Positions 35,869 through 45,164 of a DNA stretch of 64,000 bases are shown here, piece by piece. Source of the stretch: Bacteroidaceae bacterium (GTDB lineage: Bacteria > Bacteroidota > Bacteroidia > Bacteroidales > Bacteroidaceae); assembly GCA_024398715.1 (NCBI GenBank), contig JAKSIP010000005.1, positions 59,983-123,982 of the forward strand. Direction: 5' to 3'. Numbering within the stretch: the stretch's first letter is position 1; every line of letters starts with the position of its first letter. The notes under the pieces were generated by a model, which saw nothing but the letters and a program-made list of their open reading frames with translations, did not search any database and was not told where the DNA came from. A program made the position numbers and the translations under genes.

Positions 35869-38055
35869 ATGGAATTACAGAGATTCCAGGTTGTAAGAGA
35901 CTCTTTCAACAGACAGGCAAAAGAGGTTGAAATCCCTGTTGAACGTCCTGCCGAATATTTCGGCAGTATGGTGTTTGACAGAATAAAGATGGCCAAGTAC
36001 CTTGACCCGGATACTTGTACGGCACTTATTGATTGTATGGACAACGGAGCGCATCTGGACCGTGCAACAGCCGATAAGGTTGCCGAGGGTATGCGTAAAT
36101 GGGCTATGGAGAATGGTGTAACTTATGTCACCCATTGGTTCCAGCCTTTAACGGAAGGTACTGCGGAGAAACATGACTCTTTTCTCGAGTTTGATTCCAA
36201 AGGCAAACTCATAGAACAGTTTGACGGAAAGTCTCTTGTCCAACAGGAACCGGATGCGTCTTCTTTCCCCAACGGCGGAATACGTGCAACGTTCGAGGCC
36301 CGTGGCTATACGGCATGGGACCCTACATCGCCTGTTTTCATACATGACCATACGTTGTGCATTCCCACACTGTTCGTTTCCTTTACAGGAGAGGCTCTGG
36401 ATTACAAGACTCCGTTGAAACGTTCAATAAAAGCTGTAACCGATGCCGCATTGCCAATATGCCGCATGTTCGATAAAAAAGTAAGGAAAGTCTATAACTA
36501 TCTTGGTTGGGAACAGGAGTATTTTCTTGTTGACCAGGAATTGTATGCGGCCCGTCCTGACCTGATGCTTACGGGACGCACACTGATGGGGCACGAGTCC
36601 TCCAAGAACCAGCAGCTTGAAGACCATTATTTCGGTGCTATTCCAAGCCGTGTGGAGGCATTTTTCCGCGATGTTGAGATAGAAAGCTTCAAATTGGGAA
36701 TTCCCTTGAAGACCCACCATAACGAGGCTGCGCCGAACCAGTTTGAAATAGCTCCCATTTTCGGAGAGACCAACATAAGCAATGACCAGAACCAGCTTGT
36801 TGTAAACATTATGCGCAGTACTGCCCGCAAACATGGTTTTGTGGTGCTGCTGCATGAAAAACCGTATAAGGGAATAAATGGCAGCGGCAAGCATAACAAC
36901 TGGTCTCTTGGTACAGATACAGGTACCATGCTGATGGCTCCAGGTAAAGATGCCAACGGCAATCTGCAGTTCATCACTTTTTTTGTAAATGTGCTAAAGG
37001 CTGTACAGAAACACAACGCCGTACTTAAAGCAACAATTGCAACGGCTACAAATGCGCATCGTCTTGGCGGGAACGAGGCTCCTCCTTCCATAGTATCGGC
37101 ATTTCTTGGCCGTACCATGACAGAGGTTCTGCATAAGCTCCTTGAAATGCCGAGCGATACCCCTATACAGATATCGGGCAAAAAATCAAAATCCATAGGA
37201 CTTGTTGAGATCCCTGAAATATTTGTAGACAATACTGACCGTAACCGTACATCGCCATTTGCCTTCACCGGCAACCGTTTCGAGTTCAGAGCGGTAGGCT
37301 CAAGCGCCAATTGCGCAGGTGCCCTTTCGGCGCTGAATGCGGCAGTAGCTGACCAGCTGGTGGAATTCCGTATGGCTGTAGAGAAAGAGATGAAAGCCGG
37401 CAAGAGCCAGAATGTGGCAATTATTGATACGCTCAAGCCTATCATTTCTGAGATATTGGATACGGTCTGCTTTGACGGGAACGGTTATACGCGTGAATGG
37501 CAGCTGGAGGCAGCACGCCGCGGACTTGATGTCGAGACACGTGTTCCGTACATGATAAAGGCGTTCACCAGTCCGCAGAGTGTGGAGATGTTTGAACGGA
37601 CCGGAGTCTATACAAAAAAAGAACTCGAGGCCCGCAACGAGATAAAGTGGGAAATTTACACCAAAAAGATTCAGATTGAAGCCCGCGTTCTTGGACGCAT
37701 GGCTGTGAACCATATCATCCCGGTGGCTCTGGAATATCAGTCAAAGCTTCTGAAAAACCTTAAACTGATGAAAGAAACCTTTGGCGAGAACTATCAGTCC
37801 ATGGCCGGCGTGCAGATTGGACTTATAGAAAAAATCTCATCGCTGGTCAATACAATAAAGACCAGTGTTGATGATATGATAGAGGCCCGCAAGGTTGCAA
37901 ATGTCATCGAGAACCAGTTTGAAAAGGCATGTGCATATTACAACATAGCCGTCAGACTGGATGCCATCCGTCTCCCGCTGGATGAATTGGAAGAGATAGT
38001 TGACAACAATCTTTGGCCGTTGCCAAAATATAGGGAACTGTTGTTTATCAACTAA
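35869..38055 (+). CDS. glnN: Type III glutamine synthetase
   Basis: This is the 728-residue GSIII enzyme, typical of Bacteroidetes, which assimilates ammonia into glutamine. Marks include ERPAEYFGSMVFDR near residue 25, THWFQPLTEGTAEKHDSF, EQEYFLVD, the HHNEAAPNQFEIAPIF segment, and the GSIII signature GKHNNWSLGTDTG near residue 345. It sits between an NAD synthetase and a GMP synthetase that both appear unable to use glutamine. Spacing to nadE is 8 bp. Only 69 bp follow before guaA, and these contain a possible promoter. Confidence 0.96.
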   Translation: MELQRFQVVRDSFNRQAKEVEIPVERPAEYFGSMVFDRIKMAKYLDPDTCTALIDCMDNGAHLDRATADKVAEGMRKWAMENGVTYVTHWFQPLTEGTAEKHDSFLEFDSKGKLIEQFDGKSLVQQEPDASSFPNGGIRATFEARGYTAWDPTSPVFIHDHTLCIPTLFVSFTGEALDYKTPLKRSIKAVTDAALPICRMFDKKVRKVYNYLGWEQEYFLVDQELYAARPDLMLTGRTLMGHESSKNQQLEDHYFGAIPSRVEAFFRDVEIESFKLGIPLKTHHNEAAPNQFEIAPIFGETNISNDQNQLVVNIMRSTARKHGFVVLLHEKPYKGINGSGKHNNWSLGTDTGTMLMAPGKDANGNLQFITFFVNVLKAVQKHNAVLKATIATATNAHRLGGNEAPPSIVSAFLGRTMTEVLHKLLEMPSDTPIQISGKKSKSIGLVEIPEIFVDNTDRNRTSPFAFTGNRFEFRAVGSSANCAGALSALNAAVADQLVEFRMAVEKEMKAGKSQNVAIIDTLKPIISEILDTVCFDGNGYTREWQLEAARRGLDVETRVPYMIKAFTSPQSVEMFERTGVYTKKELEARNEIKWEIYTKKIQIEARVLGRMAVNHIIPVALEYQSKLLKNLKLMKETFGENYQSMAGVQIGLIEKISSLVNTIKTSVDDMIEARKVANVIENQFEKACAYYNIAVRLDAIRLPLDELEEIVDNNLWPLPKYRELLFIN

Positions 38056-38068
38056 CATGTTTTTTTTA

Positions 38069-38076
38069 TAATTTTG
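38069..38076 (+). promoter_or_regulatory. Possible -7 element before guaA
   Basis: TAATTTTG fits TAnnTTTG, 48 bp before the ATG at 38125. A -33 TTTG is not evident. It follows the glnN stop directly, so guaA may have its own start in addition to readthrough. Confidence 0.4.
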
Positions 38077-38124
38077 CGCAGTTTTTGAATCATTCTTCAA
38101 ACAATTATATTTGATAATCAATTT

Positions 38125-39108
38125 ATGGTAACAGGAAATGTTCGTCCGGGCACAATGGAGCGTATCACTACTCCGGCACTGGCAGAGAATTTTATTAATG
38201 AGCAGGTTGCAGAACTTAAGGCGCAGATTGGCAATAAAAAAGTATTGCTGGCTCTGTCCGGAGGTGTTGACTCTTCTGTTGTCGCTGCTTTGCTTATCAA
38301 GGCAGTGGGTAAGCAGCTGGTGTGTGTTCATGTAAATCATGGCTTGTTGCGTAAAGGCGAACCCGAGGAGGTTATCCGTGTTTTCCGCGATGAGATGGAT
38401 GCCAATCTTGTCTATGTTGATGCCATTGACCGTTTCCTTGACAAACTGGCCGGAATCTCTGATCCGGAGCAGAAACGTAAGATAATAGGTGCTGAATTCA
38501 TCCGCGTATTTGAGGAGGAGGCACGCAAGCAGGAGGGTATAGAATTCCTTGCTCAGGGAACTATCTATCCTGATATCATTGAGTCAGCAGGTGTCAAGGC
38601 CCATCACAACGTAGGTGGTCTGCCTGAAGATCTCAAATTCGAACTGGTTGAACCGCTCAAGTTCCTTTACAAGGACGAGGTCCGTATGGTAGGCAAGCAG
38701 CTTGGTCTGCCTGACAATATGGTTTACCGTCAGCCGTTCCCGGGACCGGGTCTTGGTGTACGTTGTCTTGGTGCCATTACACGTGACCGTCTTGAGGCTG
38801 TCCGTGAAAGCGATGCCATTCTCCGTCAGGAATTTGCTGCTGCAGGTCTCGAGGGCAAGGTTTGGCAGTACTTTACAGCTATCCCTGATTTCAAATCCGT
38901 AGGTGTACGCAATAATGCCCGCAGTTGGGATTGGCCGGTAATCATCCGCGCCGTCAACACGAAAGACGCTATGACTGCAACAATAGAGCCTATGGATTGG
39001 GCTGTTCTGAATAAGATTACCGCACGTATCATAGCAGAAGTAAAGAACGTTAACCGCGTTGTTTACGATCTTACTCCGAAACCAACAGGCACAATAGAGT
39101 GGGAATAA
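38125..39108 (+). CDS. guaA: GMP synthetase, ATP-pyrophosphatase subunit only (no glutaminase domain)
   Basis: This protein amidates XMP to GMP. The 327 residues correspond to the C-terminal two thirds of a normal (about 510-residue) GuaA: ATP loop LALSGGVDSSVVAALL near residue 43, then the VHVNHGLLRKGE, GTIYPDIIESAG, HHNVGGLPED and RQPFPGPGLGVRC motifs, and the dimerisation end KPTGTIEWE. The class I glutaminase domain that normally precedes it is absent, and only 69 bp separate it from glnN. This is the arrangement of the archaeal-type split enzyme subunit B. Either a separate glutaminase is encoded elsewhere or ammonia is used. The start may alternatively be the ATG at 38155. Confidence 0.92.
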   Translation: MVTGNVRPGTMERITTPALAENFINEQVAELKAQIGNKKVLLALSGGVDSSVVAALLIKAVGKQLVCVHVNHGLLRKGEPEEVIRVFRDEMDANLVYVDAIDRFLDKLAGISDPEQKRKIIGAEFIRVFEEEARKQEGIEFLAQGTIYPDIIESAGVKAHHNVGGLPEDLKFELVEPLKFLYKDEVRMVGKQLGLPDNMVYRQPFPGPGLGVRCLGAITRDRLEAVRESDAILRQEFAAAGLEGKVWQYFTAIPDFKSVGVRNNARSWDWPVIIRAVNTKDAMTATIEPMDWAVLNKITARIIAEVKNVNRVVYDLTPKPTGTIEWE

Positions 39109-39138
39109 TTCAAGTCATTCAGTTCAAATAAGGATAAT

Positions 39139-40038
39139 ATGAAAGGTATAGTATTGGCCGGAGGTTCCGGAACACGCCTTTACCCTATAACAAAAGGTGT
39201 AAGCAAGCAGTTGTTGCCAATATATGACAAACCGATGGTCTACTATCCCATATCCGTTCTGATGCTTGCCGGCATCAGGGACATACTTATAATATCAACC
39301 CCGCAGGATCTTCCGGGATTCAGGCGTCTGCTTGGAGACGGGTCAGATTACGGGGTACATTTTGAATTCGCGGAGCAACCGTCTCCCGATGGTCTTGCGC
39401 AGGCATTCATCATAGGAGAGAAGTTTATTGGAAATGATTCCGCATGTCTGGTGCTTGGAGATAATATTTTCTACGGAAACGGCTTTACTGCAATGCTGCG
39501 GGAAGCCGTCCGCACTGCGGAAGAAGAAAATAAAGCTACAGTATTCGGTTATTGGGTCAATGATCCCGAACGTTACGGTGTTGCTGAATTCGATAAAGAA
39601 GGCAATTGCCTTTCAATTGAAGAAAAACCTGCTGCTCCCAAATCCAACTATGCTGTTGTAGGTCTTTATTTCTATCCCAACAAGGTGGTGGATGTTGCAA
39701 AGAATATCAAACCATCGGCTCGGGGAGAACTTGAAATTACAACTGTAAACCAACGTTTCCTTGAAGATAAGGAACTCAAGGTCCAGACTCTTGGACGCGG
39801 CTTTGCATGGCTTGATACCGGAACTCATGACTCCCTTTCGGAGGCATCGACTTTTGTAGAGGTAATTGAAAAGAGAACCGGTCTCAAGATTGCCTGTCTT
39901 GAAGGAATAGCATACCGCAAAGGATGGATTGACCAGCAGAAAATGCGTTCGCTGGCGCAACCGATGATAAAGAACCAGTACGGGCAGTATCTGCTCAAGG
40001 TTATAGACGAACTTCAAGCAAAAGGGAAAGACGCATAA
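39139..40038 (+). CDS. rfbA: Glucose-1-phosphate thymidylyltransferase
   Basis: This enzyme makes dTDP-glucose, the first step of dTDP-deoxysugar synthesis (also called RmlA). The 299-residue length is normal. The nucleotide-binding start is [24 protein letters not shown], with [13 protein letters not shown], the metal-site LGDNIFYG, and the end segment [12 protein letters not shown]. It opens the surface-glycan region and converges on rfbB with only 9 bp between the stops. Confidence 0.95.
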   Translation: MKGIVLAGGSGTRLYPITKGVSKQLLPIYDKPMVYYPISVLMLAGIRDILIISTPQDLPGFRRLLGDGSDYGVHFEFAEQPSPDGLAQAFIIGEKFIGNDSACLVLGDNIFYGNGFTAMLREAVRTAEEENKATVFGYWVNDPERYGVAEFDKEGNCLSIEEKPAAPKSNYAVVGLYFYPNKVVDVAKNIKPSARGELEITTVNQRFLEDKELKVQTLGRGFAWLDTGTHDSLSEASTFVEVIEKRTGLKIACLEGIAYRKGWIDQQKMRSLAQPMIKNQYGQYLLKVIDELQAKGKDA

Positions 40039-40047
40039 GTAACGCCC

Positions 40048-41190
40048 TTATCTTCCGGAATACATGTTCTGGTAATATTTCTGATAATCTCCGCTGGTTA
40101 CGTTGTCCATCCATTCCTGATTGTCAAGATACCATTTGACCGTCTCCTCAATTCCCTGCTCAAACTGCAGGCTGGGCTCCCATCCAAGTTCCCGCTGCAG
40201 TTTTCTGGAATCGATTGCGTAACGCATATCGTGACCGGCGCGGTCTGTAACGTATGTTATCAGATCAAGGTCTGCACCCTCCGGACGGCCAAGAATACGG
40301 TCAACAGTCTTGATTACAACCTTAATGATATCTATGTTCTTCCACTCGTTGAACCCTCCAATGTTATATGTATCGGCAACAGTACCCTTGTGGAATATCA
40401 GATCTATTGCGCGGGCGTGGTCAACAACATACAGCCAGTCACGCACATTCTCTCCCTTGCCATAGACGGGTAACGGTTTGCGGTTACGTATATTGTTGAT
40501 AAACAGCGGAATGAGTTTCTCCGGAAACTGGTACGGACCGTAGTTGTTGCTGCAGTTGGTAACAATTGTAGGCATGCCGTAAGTGTCATGAAATGCGCGT
40601 ACAAAGTGATCGCTGCCGGCTTTTGATGCACTGTATGGAGAATGCGGCTGATACTTTTTCTCTTCTGTAAAGAATTCGCTGCCGTAAGATTCGTGGTGGG
40701 TGCCGCTGCTGGCTTTTGTTGTGAACGGAGGTTCAATCCCTTCAGGATTTGTCATTTCAAGGGCTCCGTAAACCTCGTCGGTAGAGATATGGTAAAAGAG
40801 CTTGCCCTGATATTTTTCCGGAAGAGACTCCCAATACAACTTTGCAGCCTGAAGCATGCTTAGAGTGCCCATTACGTTTGTCTGTGCAAATGTGAAAGGG
40901 TCTTTTATTGACCTGTCAACGTGGCTTTCAGCTGCCAGGTGTATGACACCATCAACTTTCTCTTCCTGCATAAGCTTGTAAACGGCATCGAAATTGCAAA
41001 TGTCAAGTTTTGCAAACCGGTAGTTGGGCTTGTTCTCAATATCTTTCAGGTTTGCAAGATTGCCGGCATAGGTCAGCTTGTCCAGGTTGATGATTTTGTA
41101 TTCAGGATATTTGTTGACAAATAGTCTTACAACGTGACTTCCTATAAAGCCGGCGCCTCCAGTTATTATTATACTTCTTTTGAACTCCAT
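40048..41190 (-). CDS. rfbB: dTDP-glucose 4,6-dehydratase
   Basis: This is an extended-SDR enzyme that forms dTDP-4-keto-6-deoxyglucose (also called RmlB). The NAD motif is TGGAGFIGSHVVRLF, the catalytic STDEVYGAL contains Asp-Glu, and the YSASKAGSDH Tyr-Lys pair is present. It has 380 residues, slightly longer than enteric versions because of an insertion around residues 155-180. It is the only gene of the region on this strand. RmlC and RmlD genes are not present, so the product need not go to rhamnose. Confidence 0.95.
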   Translation of the reverse strand: MEFKRSIIITGGAGFIGSHVVRLFVNKYPEYKIINLDKLTYAGNLANLKDIENKPNYRFAKLDICNFDAVYKLMQEEKVDGVIHLAAESHVDRSIKDPFTFAQTNVMGTLSMLQAAKLYWESLPEKYQGKLFYHISTDEVYGALEMTNPEGIEPPFTTKASSGTHHESYGSEFFTEEKKYQPHSPYSASKAGSDHFVRAFHDTYGMPTIVTNCSNNYGPYQFPEKLIPLFINNIRNRKPLPVYGKGENVRDWLYVVDHARAIDLIFHKGTVADTYNIGGFNEWKNIDIIKVVIKTVDRILGRPEGADLDLITYVTDRAGHDMRYAIDSRKLQRELGWEPSLQFEQGIEETVKWYLDNQEWMDNVTSGDYQKYYQNMYSGR

Positions 41191-41252
41191 AACACTTTCT
41201 TTTACAAAAATATCTGTAAAGTTACTACTTTTTTTGTAAATTCGCCACTATT

Positions 41253-41978
41253 ATGATAAATGTTGTATTGGCAGCCGGGTATGCCACAAGAATGTACCCG
41301 CTTACAGAGAATTTTCCCAAGCCTTTACTGGAGATAAAGGGCAAAACAATTCTTGACCGCATGATGGAAGACGTTGATTCCTTCTCTCAGGTTACGGAAC
41401 ATGTAATAGTATCGAATCACAAGTTCATCCATATCTTTGAGAACTGGCTGGAGGGCGCACGCCTGCGCTACAGCAAGCCAATACGTCTTATTGACGACGG
41501 ATCTGTTTCCAATGATACGCGTATTGGCGCGGTAAAAGATTTGATACTGGCCATCAATACATTGCATCTTGATGATCATCTTCTGGTTGCCGCAGCAGAC
41601 AATATGCTTGACTTTTCCCTGCATTCGCTGGTTGACTTTTTTGAAGAAAAACAGAATTCCGTCATATTCTATTACAATGAGCCTGATCTGGCAAAACGGC
41701 GCAAATGCGGTGTTGCGGTGGTGGCATCGGACGGCCTTGTTGAAGAAATTGAAGAAAAACCGGGAAATCCCAAAACGGAGCACGTAACTCCGCCATTCTA
41801 CATATATCACAAAAATGACATCCCTTCAATCTTGTCTTCTGTTGACAATGGATGCAAGTTTGACGCTCCGGGAAACCTTGCCCGTTATATTGCCTCCACA
41901 GACCGTCTGTATGCCTGTGAAATGCCAGGCCACAGATTCGATATCGGTTCGTTGGAAACATATTACGCAATGAAATAA
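41253..41978 (+). CDS. Sugar-phosphate/choline-type nucleotidyltransferase
   Basis: This is a 241-residue enzyme of the NTP_transferase family. VLAAGYATRMYPLTENFPKPLLEIKGK is the nucleotide-binding and metal region, and AAADNMLDF gives the metal Asp. GSLETYYAMK closes the protein. The short length and lack of a left-handed helix domain resemble LicC or HddC/WcbM-type activating enzymes more than RmlA. The TAATG overlap with the aminotransferase gene couples the two. The substrate, a sugar 1-phosphate or possibly phosphocholine, cannot be decided. Confidence 0.8.
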   Translation: MINVVLAAGYATRMYPLTENFPKPLLEIKGKTILDRMMEDVDSFSQVTEHVIVSNHKFIHIFENWLEGARLRYSKPIRLIDDGSVSNDTRIGAVKDLILAINTLHLDDHLLVAAADNMLDFSLHSLVDFFEEKQNSVIFYYNEPDLAKRRKCGVAVVASDGLVEEIEEKPGNPKTEHVTPPFYIYHKNDIPSILSSVDNGCKFDAPGNLARYIASTDRLYACEMPGHRFDIGSLETYYAMK

Positions 41979-43087
41979 TGATTCCGTACTTTGATTTGAA
42001 GAAATATAACCAGAGTTTTGAACCGGCCCTTACTGATGCCGTTCAAGATGTTGTCAGTAGCGGGCACTACCTGCTTGACAGTGCGGTAGATTGCTTTGAA
42101 CAAAGATACGCTGAATATATAGGAACAGACTATGCTGTGGGTTGCGCCAACGGACTGGATGCAATAACACTTATTCTGCGCGGATACATGGAACTGGGAC
42201 AGATTAAGCCGGGAGATTCCGTGCTTGTTCCTGCCAATACCTTTTTTGCTACTCTACTGGCTGTTACCCGTCTTGGATTGGCTCCTGTTCCTGTCGATGC
42301 CGACCCTGTAACCGGACAGATTGACTGCTCTTTACTTGAAAAAGCCTGTACGGATAAATGTCGTGCCCTGCTTACTGTCCATCTGTACGGCCGTTGCTCC
42401 TATAATGAACAGATGGCAGAATTTGTGCAAAAACACCACAATATGCTGCTGATAGAAGACAATGCCCAGGCACATGGCTGCATGTATAAAGGGCATCGTA
42501 CAGGTTCTCTGGGACATGCCGCCGCACACTCTTTCTATCCGGCAAAGAATCTGGGTGCATTGGGAGACGGTGGGGCAATAACTACAAACAATACAGACCT
42601 GGCAAACGTTGTCCGTTCATTGGCAAATTACGGGTCAAGCGCAAAATATGTGTACGACTATGCCGGAATGAACAGCCGCCTTGACGAGATTCAGGCTGCG
42701 GTTCTGAATGTCAAACTGCCGTTTCTTGACAAAGAAACATGCACACGCCGCAGTATTGCAAAGCGCTATCATGCAGAGATAACCAATCCGCTTATTTCCC
42801 TGTTTGCGCAGGCATCAGAACAGGAGAACGTATATCATATATTCCCAATATTCTGTACTGAACGTGACCGCCTGCAGGAGTATTTGGCACAGCACGGCAT
42901 ACAGACTTTGATTCACTATCCTGTTCCGCCCCATAGACAGTCATGTTACGGGCGGCAGTCGTGGGCTCAGGTTCCAATGCCGGTAACGGAACGCATTCAT
43001 GCCACTGAATTGAGCCTGCCGCTCAACTCCACACTTACCGACAGCGATATTTCCACAATTGTTTCCACAGTAAATTCGTTTGAATAA
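41978..43087 (+). CDS. DegT/DnrJ/EryC1-family aminotransferase, FdtB-like
   Basis: This is a PLP-dependent sugar aminotransferase of 369 residues. The start IPYFDLKKYNQSF and GCANGLDAITLILRGYMELG resemble FdtB-type dTDP-3-keto-6-deoxyhexose aminotransferases. VLVPANTFFATLLAV, the PLP Asp in LLIEDNAQAHG, and the Schiff-base Lys in SFYPAKNLGALGDGG are present. With RfbA/RfbB it could make a dTDP-3-amino-3,6-dideoxyhexose, but the required FdtA-type ketoisomerase is not nearby. It starts inside the stop of the nucleotidyltransferase gene (TAATG) and is followed after 2 bp by the first IspD-like gene. Confidence 0.83.
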   Translation: MIPYFDLKKYNQSFEPALTDAVQDVVSSGHYLLDSAVDCFEQRYAEYIGTDYAVGCANGLDAITLILRGYMELGQIKPGDSVLVPANTFFATLLAVTRLGLAPVPVDADPVTGQIDCSLLEKACTDKCRALLTVHLYGRCSYNEQMAEFVQKHHNMLLIEDNAQAHGCMYKGHRTGSLGHAAAHSFYPAKNLGALGDGGAITTNNTDLANVVRSLANYGSSAKYVYDYAGMNSRLDEIQAAVLNVKLPFLDKETCTRRSIAKRYHAEITNPLISLFAQASEQENVYHIFPIFCTERDRLQEYLAQHGIQTLIHYPVPPHRQSCYGRQSWAQVPMPVTERIHATELSLPLNSTLTDSDISTIVSTVNSFE

Positions 43088-43089
43088 CA

Positions 43090-43779
43090 ATGAATATAGC
43101 GGTAATACTTGCAGGAGGAACAGGCAGTAGAGTGGGTGGTGGAACACCCAAACAGTTTCTAATGTTAGCTGGTAAAACTGTTTTGGAACACTCTGTCCAG
43201 ACATTTGAAAACCACCCTCTAATTGATCAGATTGCCATTGTAAGTCATAAGGATTACATAGACAACATCAATGCGTTGGTAAAACAGAACGGTTGGCATA
43301 AGGTGGTCAAAGTATTGCCTGGCGGAAGTGAACGCTATGAATCAAGTCTTGCAGCTTTGCGTTCTTATGCCGCCTATCCGGATTCAAATATTCTGATTCA
43401 CGATGCCGCACGCCCATTGGTCAGTGAACGCATTATTACAGACTCAATCAAAGCGCTTGAAAACAATAATGCGGTAATGGTCGGTCTGGCAACAAGTGAC
43501 ACCATATTCCAAACCGGTAAGGATGGTAAATATATTGAATCCATATCGCAACGGGCATTGTTGCGCCGTGCCCAGACACCGCAATCATTCAAGATAGGAA
43601 CACTTTCCCGTGCATTCCAAATAGCTTTGAAAGACCCTGCATTTGTCTGTACGGACGATTGCGGAATTGTTTCCAAATACCTCTCGGCAGAGCGGATTGC
43701 CATTGTTGACGGAGAAGAAAAGAATATGAAACTTACATATTCTTCAGATTTGCCAATACTTGAAACATTTATTGATTAA
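43090..43779 (+). CDS. IspD/TarI-like CTP:alditol-phosphate cytidylyltransferase
   Basis: This is a 229-residue cytidylyltransferase of the IspD family. CTP motifs are LAGGTGSRVGGGTPKQF, the ILIHDAARPLV segment, RRAQTPQSF, TDDCG and the closing MKLTYSSDL. It is a close tandem paralogue of the N-terminal part of the next gene (similar over nearly its full length, also at DNA level around the start and the LKDPAF region). Next to LicD genes it more likely activates an alditol phosphate (TarI-like, CDP-ribitol type) than serving the MEP pathway, though IspD activity cannot be excluded. It is separated by 2 bp from the aminotransferase gene. Confidence 0.8.
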   Translation: MNIAVILAGGTGSRVGGGTPKQFLMLAGKTVLEHSVQTFENHPLIDQIAIVSHKDYIDNINALVKQNGWHKVVKVLPGGSERYESSLAALRSYAAYPDSNILIHDAARPLVSERIITDSIKALENNNAVMVGLATSDTIFQTGKDGKYIESISQRALLRRAQTPQSFKIGTLSRAFQIALKDPAFVCTDDCGIVSKYLSAERIAIVDGEEKNMKLTYSSDLPILETFID

Positions 43780-43789
43780 CTTTGCAAGT

Positions 43790-45163
43790 ATGAATATAGC
43801 GGTTATTTTGGCAGGGGGAACCGGAAGCCGACTTGGATCTTCCATTCCCAAACAGTTCCTGAAGGTTGCGGGCAAGACAATTATTGAGCACACGGTTCAA
43901 GTGTTTGAATCTCACCCGCATATTGACGAGATTGCAATAGTTGTGCATAGGGATTATGTCTCGGACATTGAAAATCTTATACTCAAGAATGCTTGGAAAA
44001 AGGTAAAGAAAATACTTCAGGGTGGCAGTGAACGCTATGAATCAACGTTGGCTGCCGTTAATGCGTATTCAAATACTCCGAATGTGAATCTGATTATTCA
44101 TGATGCCGTTCGTCCTTTAATTAACCATCGCATAATAAACGATATACTCAGTGCATTAAGCAAGTACAATGCAATTGATGTAGCTATTCCTACTGCCGAC
44201 ACCATAATACGGGTAGACGATTCCGGCTCAATAATCAAAGATATACCTGTACGTTCATATCTGCGCCGCGGACAGACACCGCAGGCCTTCAAACTTGAAA
44301 CAATTCAGAATGCTTATCGGATTGCTTTGAAAGACCCTGCTTTCAAGAGTACTGACGATTGTGGAACAGTTGTCAAATATCTTCCCAACGAACCGGTATA
44401 TGTTGTTCGGGGTGAAGAAAGTAATATGAAAGTAACTTATCCGGAAGATACCTATATTCTGGACAAATTGTTTCAGTTGCGTTCTTCTACAATAAATCAG
44501 GAACCTGATTATTCTTTATTGGAAGGAAAGGTTCTTGTTGTATTCGGCGGAAATTCCGGCATAGGAAAGGATATATGTTCCAAGGCGGTTGGACATAATG
44601 CAAAGGTGTTTTCGTTCTCACGCAGTTCAACCGGTACGGACATTTCAAACAGAGAAGATGTGTGTAAAGCATTAAAGCAGGTCTATGATACGTGTGGTAG
44701 AATTGATTACGTGGCTAATTCCGCTGCTATTCTTGCCAGAGAACCATTGGTTTCAATGGAAAATGACTTGATGAATACAGTAATCAGTACCAATTACAAC
44801 GGAATGGTGTATGTTGCCATTGAATCTTATCGGTATCTGAAAGAATCAAAGGGAGGCCTGTTGTTCTTTACATCCAGTTCGTACACCCGTGGCAGAGCTT
44901 TTTACAGTCTGTATTCATCTACAAAAGCTGCTACTGTCAACTTTATGCAAGCTATTTCTCAGGAATGGGACATTGATGGCATAAAGGTTAATGTAATCAA
45001 TCCGGAACGAACCAAAACGCCTATGCGTGTCAGGAATTTCGGTAAGGAACCAGAAGAAACACTTCTTGAATCTGTAATTGTGGCGCATGAATCGCTGAAA
45101 GTCCTGTTATCCGATTTTACAGGTCAGGTAATTGATGTGCGAATCAGAAATAATTTCGATTGA
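43790..45163 (+). CDS. Bcs1-like bifunctional cytidylyltransferase / short-chain reductase
   Basis: This is a two-domain protein of 457 residues from the ATG at 43790. Residues 1-230 are IspD/TarI-like (LAGGTGSRLGSSIPKQF, LIIHDAVRPLI, RRGQTPQAF, TDDCGTVV, MKVTYPEDT). Residues about 245-457 are a short-chain dehydrogenase: cofactor loop FGGNSGIGKD, NSAAIL, and catalytic YSSTKAA. This is the layout of Haemophilus Bcs1/Acs1, which reduces ribulose 5-phosphate to ribitol 5-phosphate and forms CDP-ribitol. Human ISPD has the same domain order. The frame is open 30 bases further upstream inside the previous gene; the paralogy of the MNIAVILAGG starts fixes the choice. Confidence 0.82.
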   Translation: MNIAVILAGGTGSRLGSSIPKQFLKVAGKTIIEHTVQVFESHPHIDEIAIVVHRDYVSDIENLILKNAWKKVKKILQGGSERYESTLAAVNAYSNTPNVNLIIHDAVRPLINHRIINDILSALSKYNAIDVAIPTADTIIRVDDSGSIIKDIPVRSYLRRGQTPQAFKLETIQNAYRIALKDPAFKSTDDCGTVVKYLPNEPVYVVRGEESNMKVTYPEDTYILDKLFQLRSSTINQEPDYSLLEGKVLVVFGGNSGIGKDICSKAVGHNAKVFSFSRSSTGTDISNREDVCKALKQVYDTCGRIDYVANSAAILAREPLVSMENDLMNTVISTNYNGMVYVAIESYRYLKESKGGLLFFTSSSYTRGRAFYSLYSSTKAATVNFMQAISQEWDIDGIKVNVINPERTKTPMRVRNFGKEPEETLLESVIVAHESLKVLLSDFTGQVIDVRIRNNFD

Positions 45164-45164
45164 T

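Noticed and set aside
43777..43784. TAACTTTG just before the ATG at 43790, as an internal promoter
   Set aside because: The nearest TTTG is 24 nt upstream, outside the usual spacing, and the match covers the stop codon of the previous gene; it may be chance.
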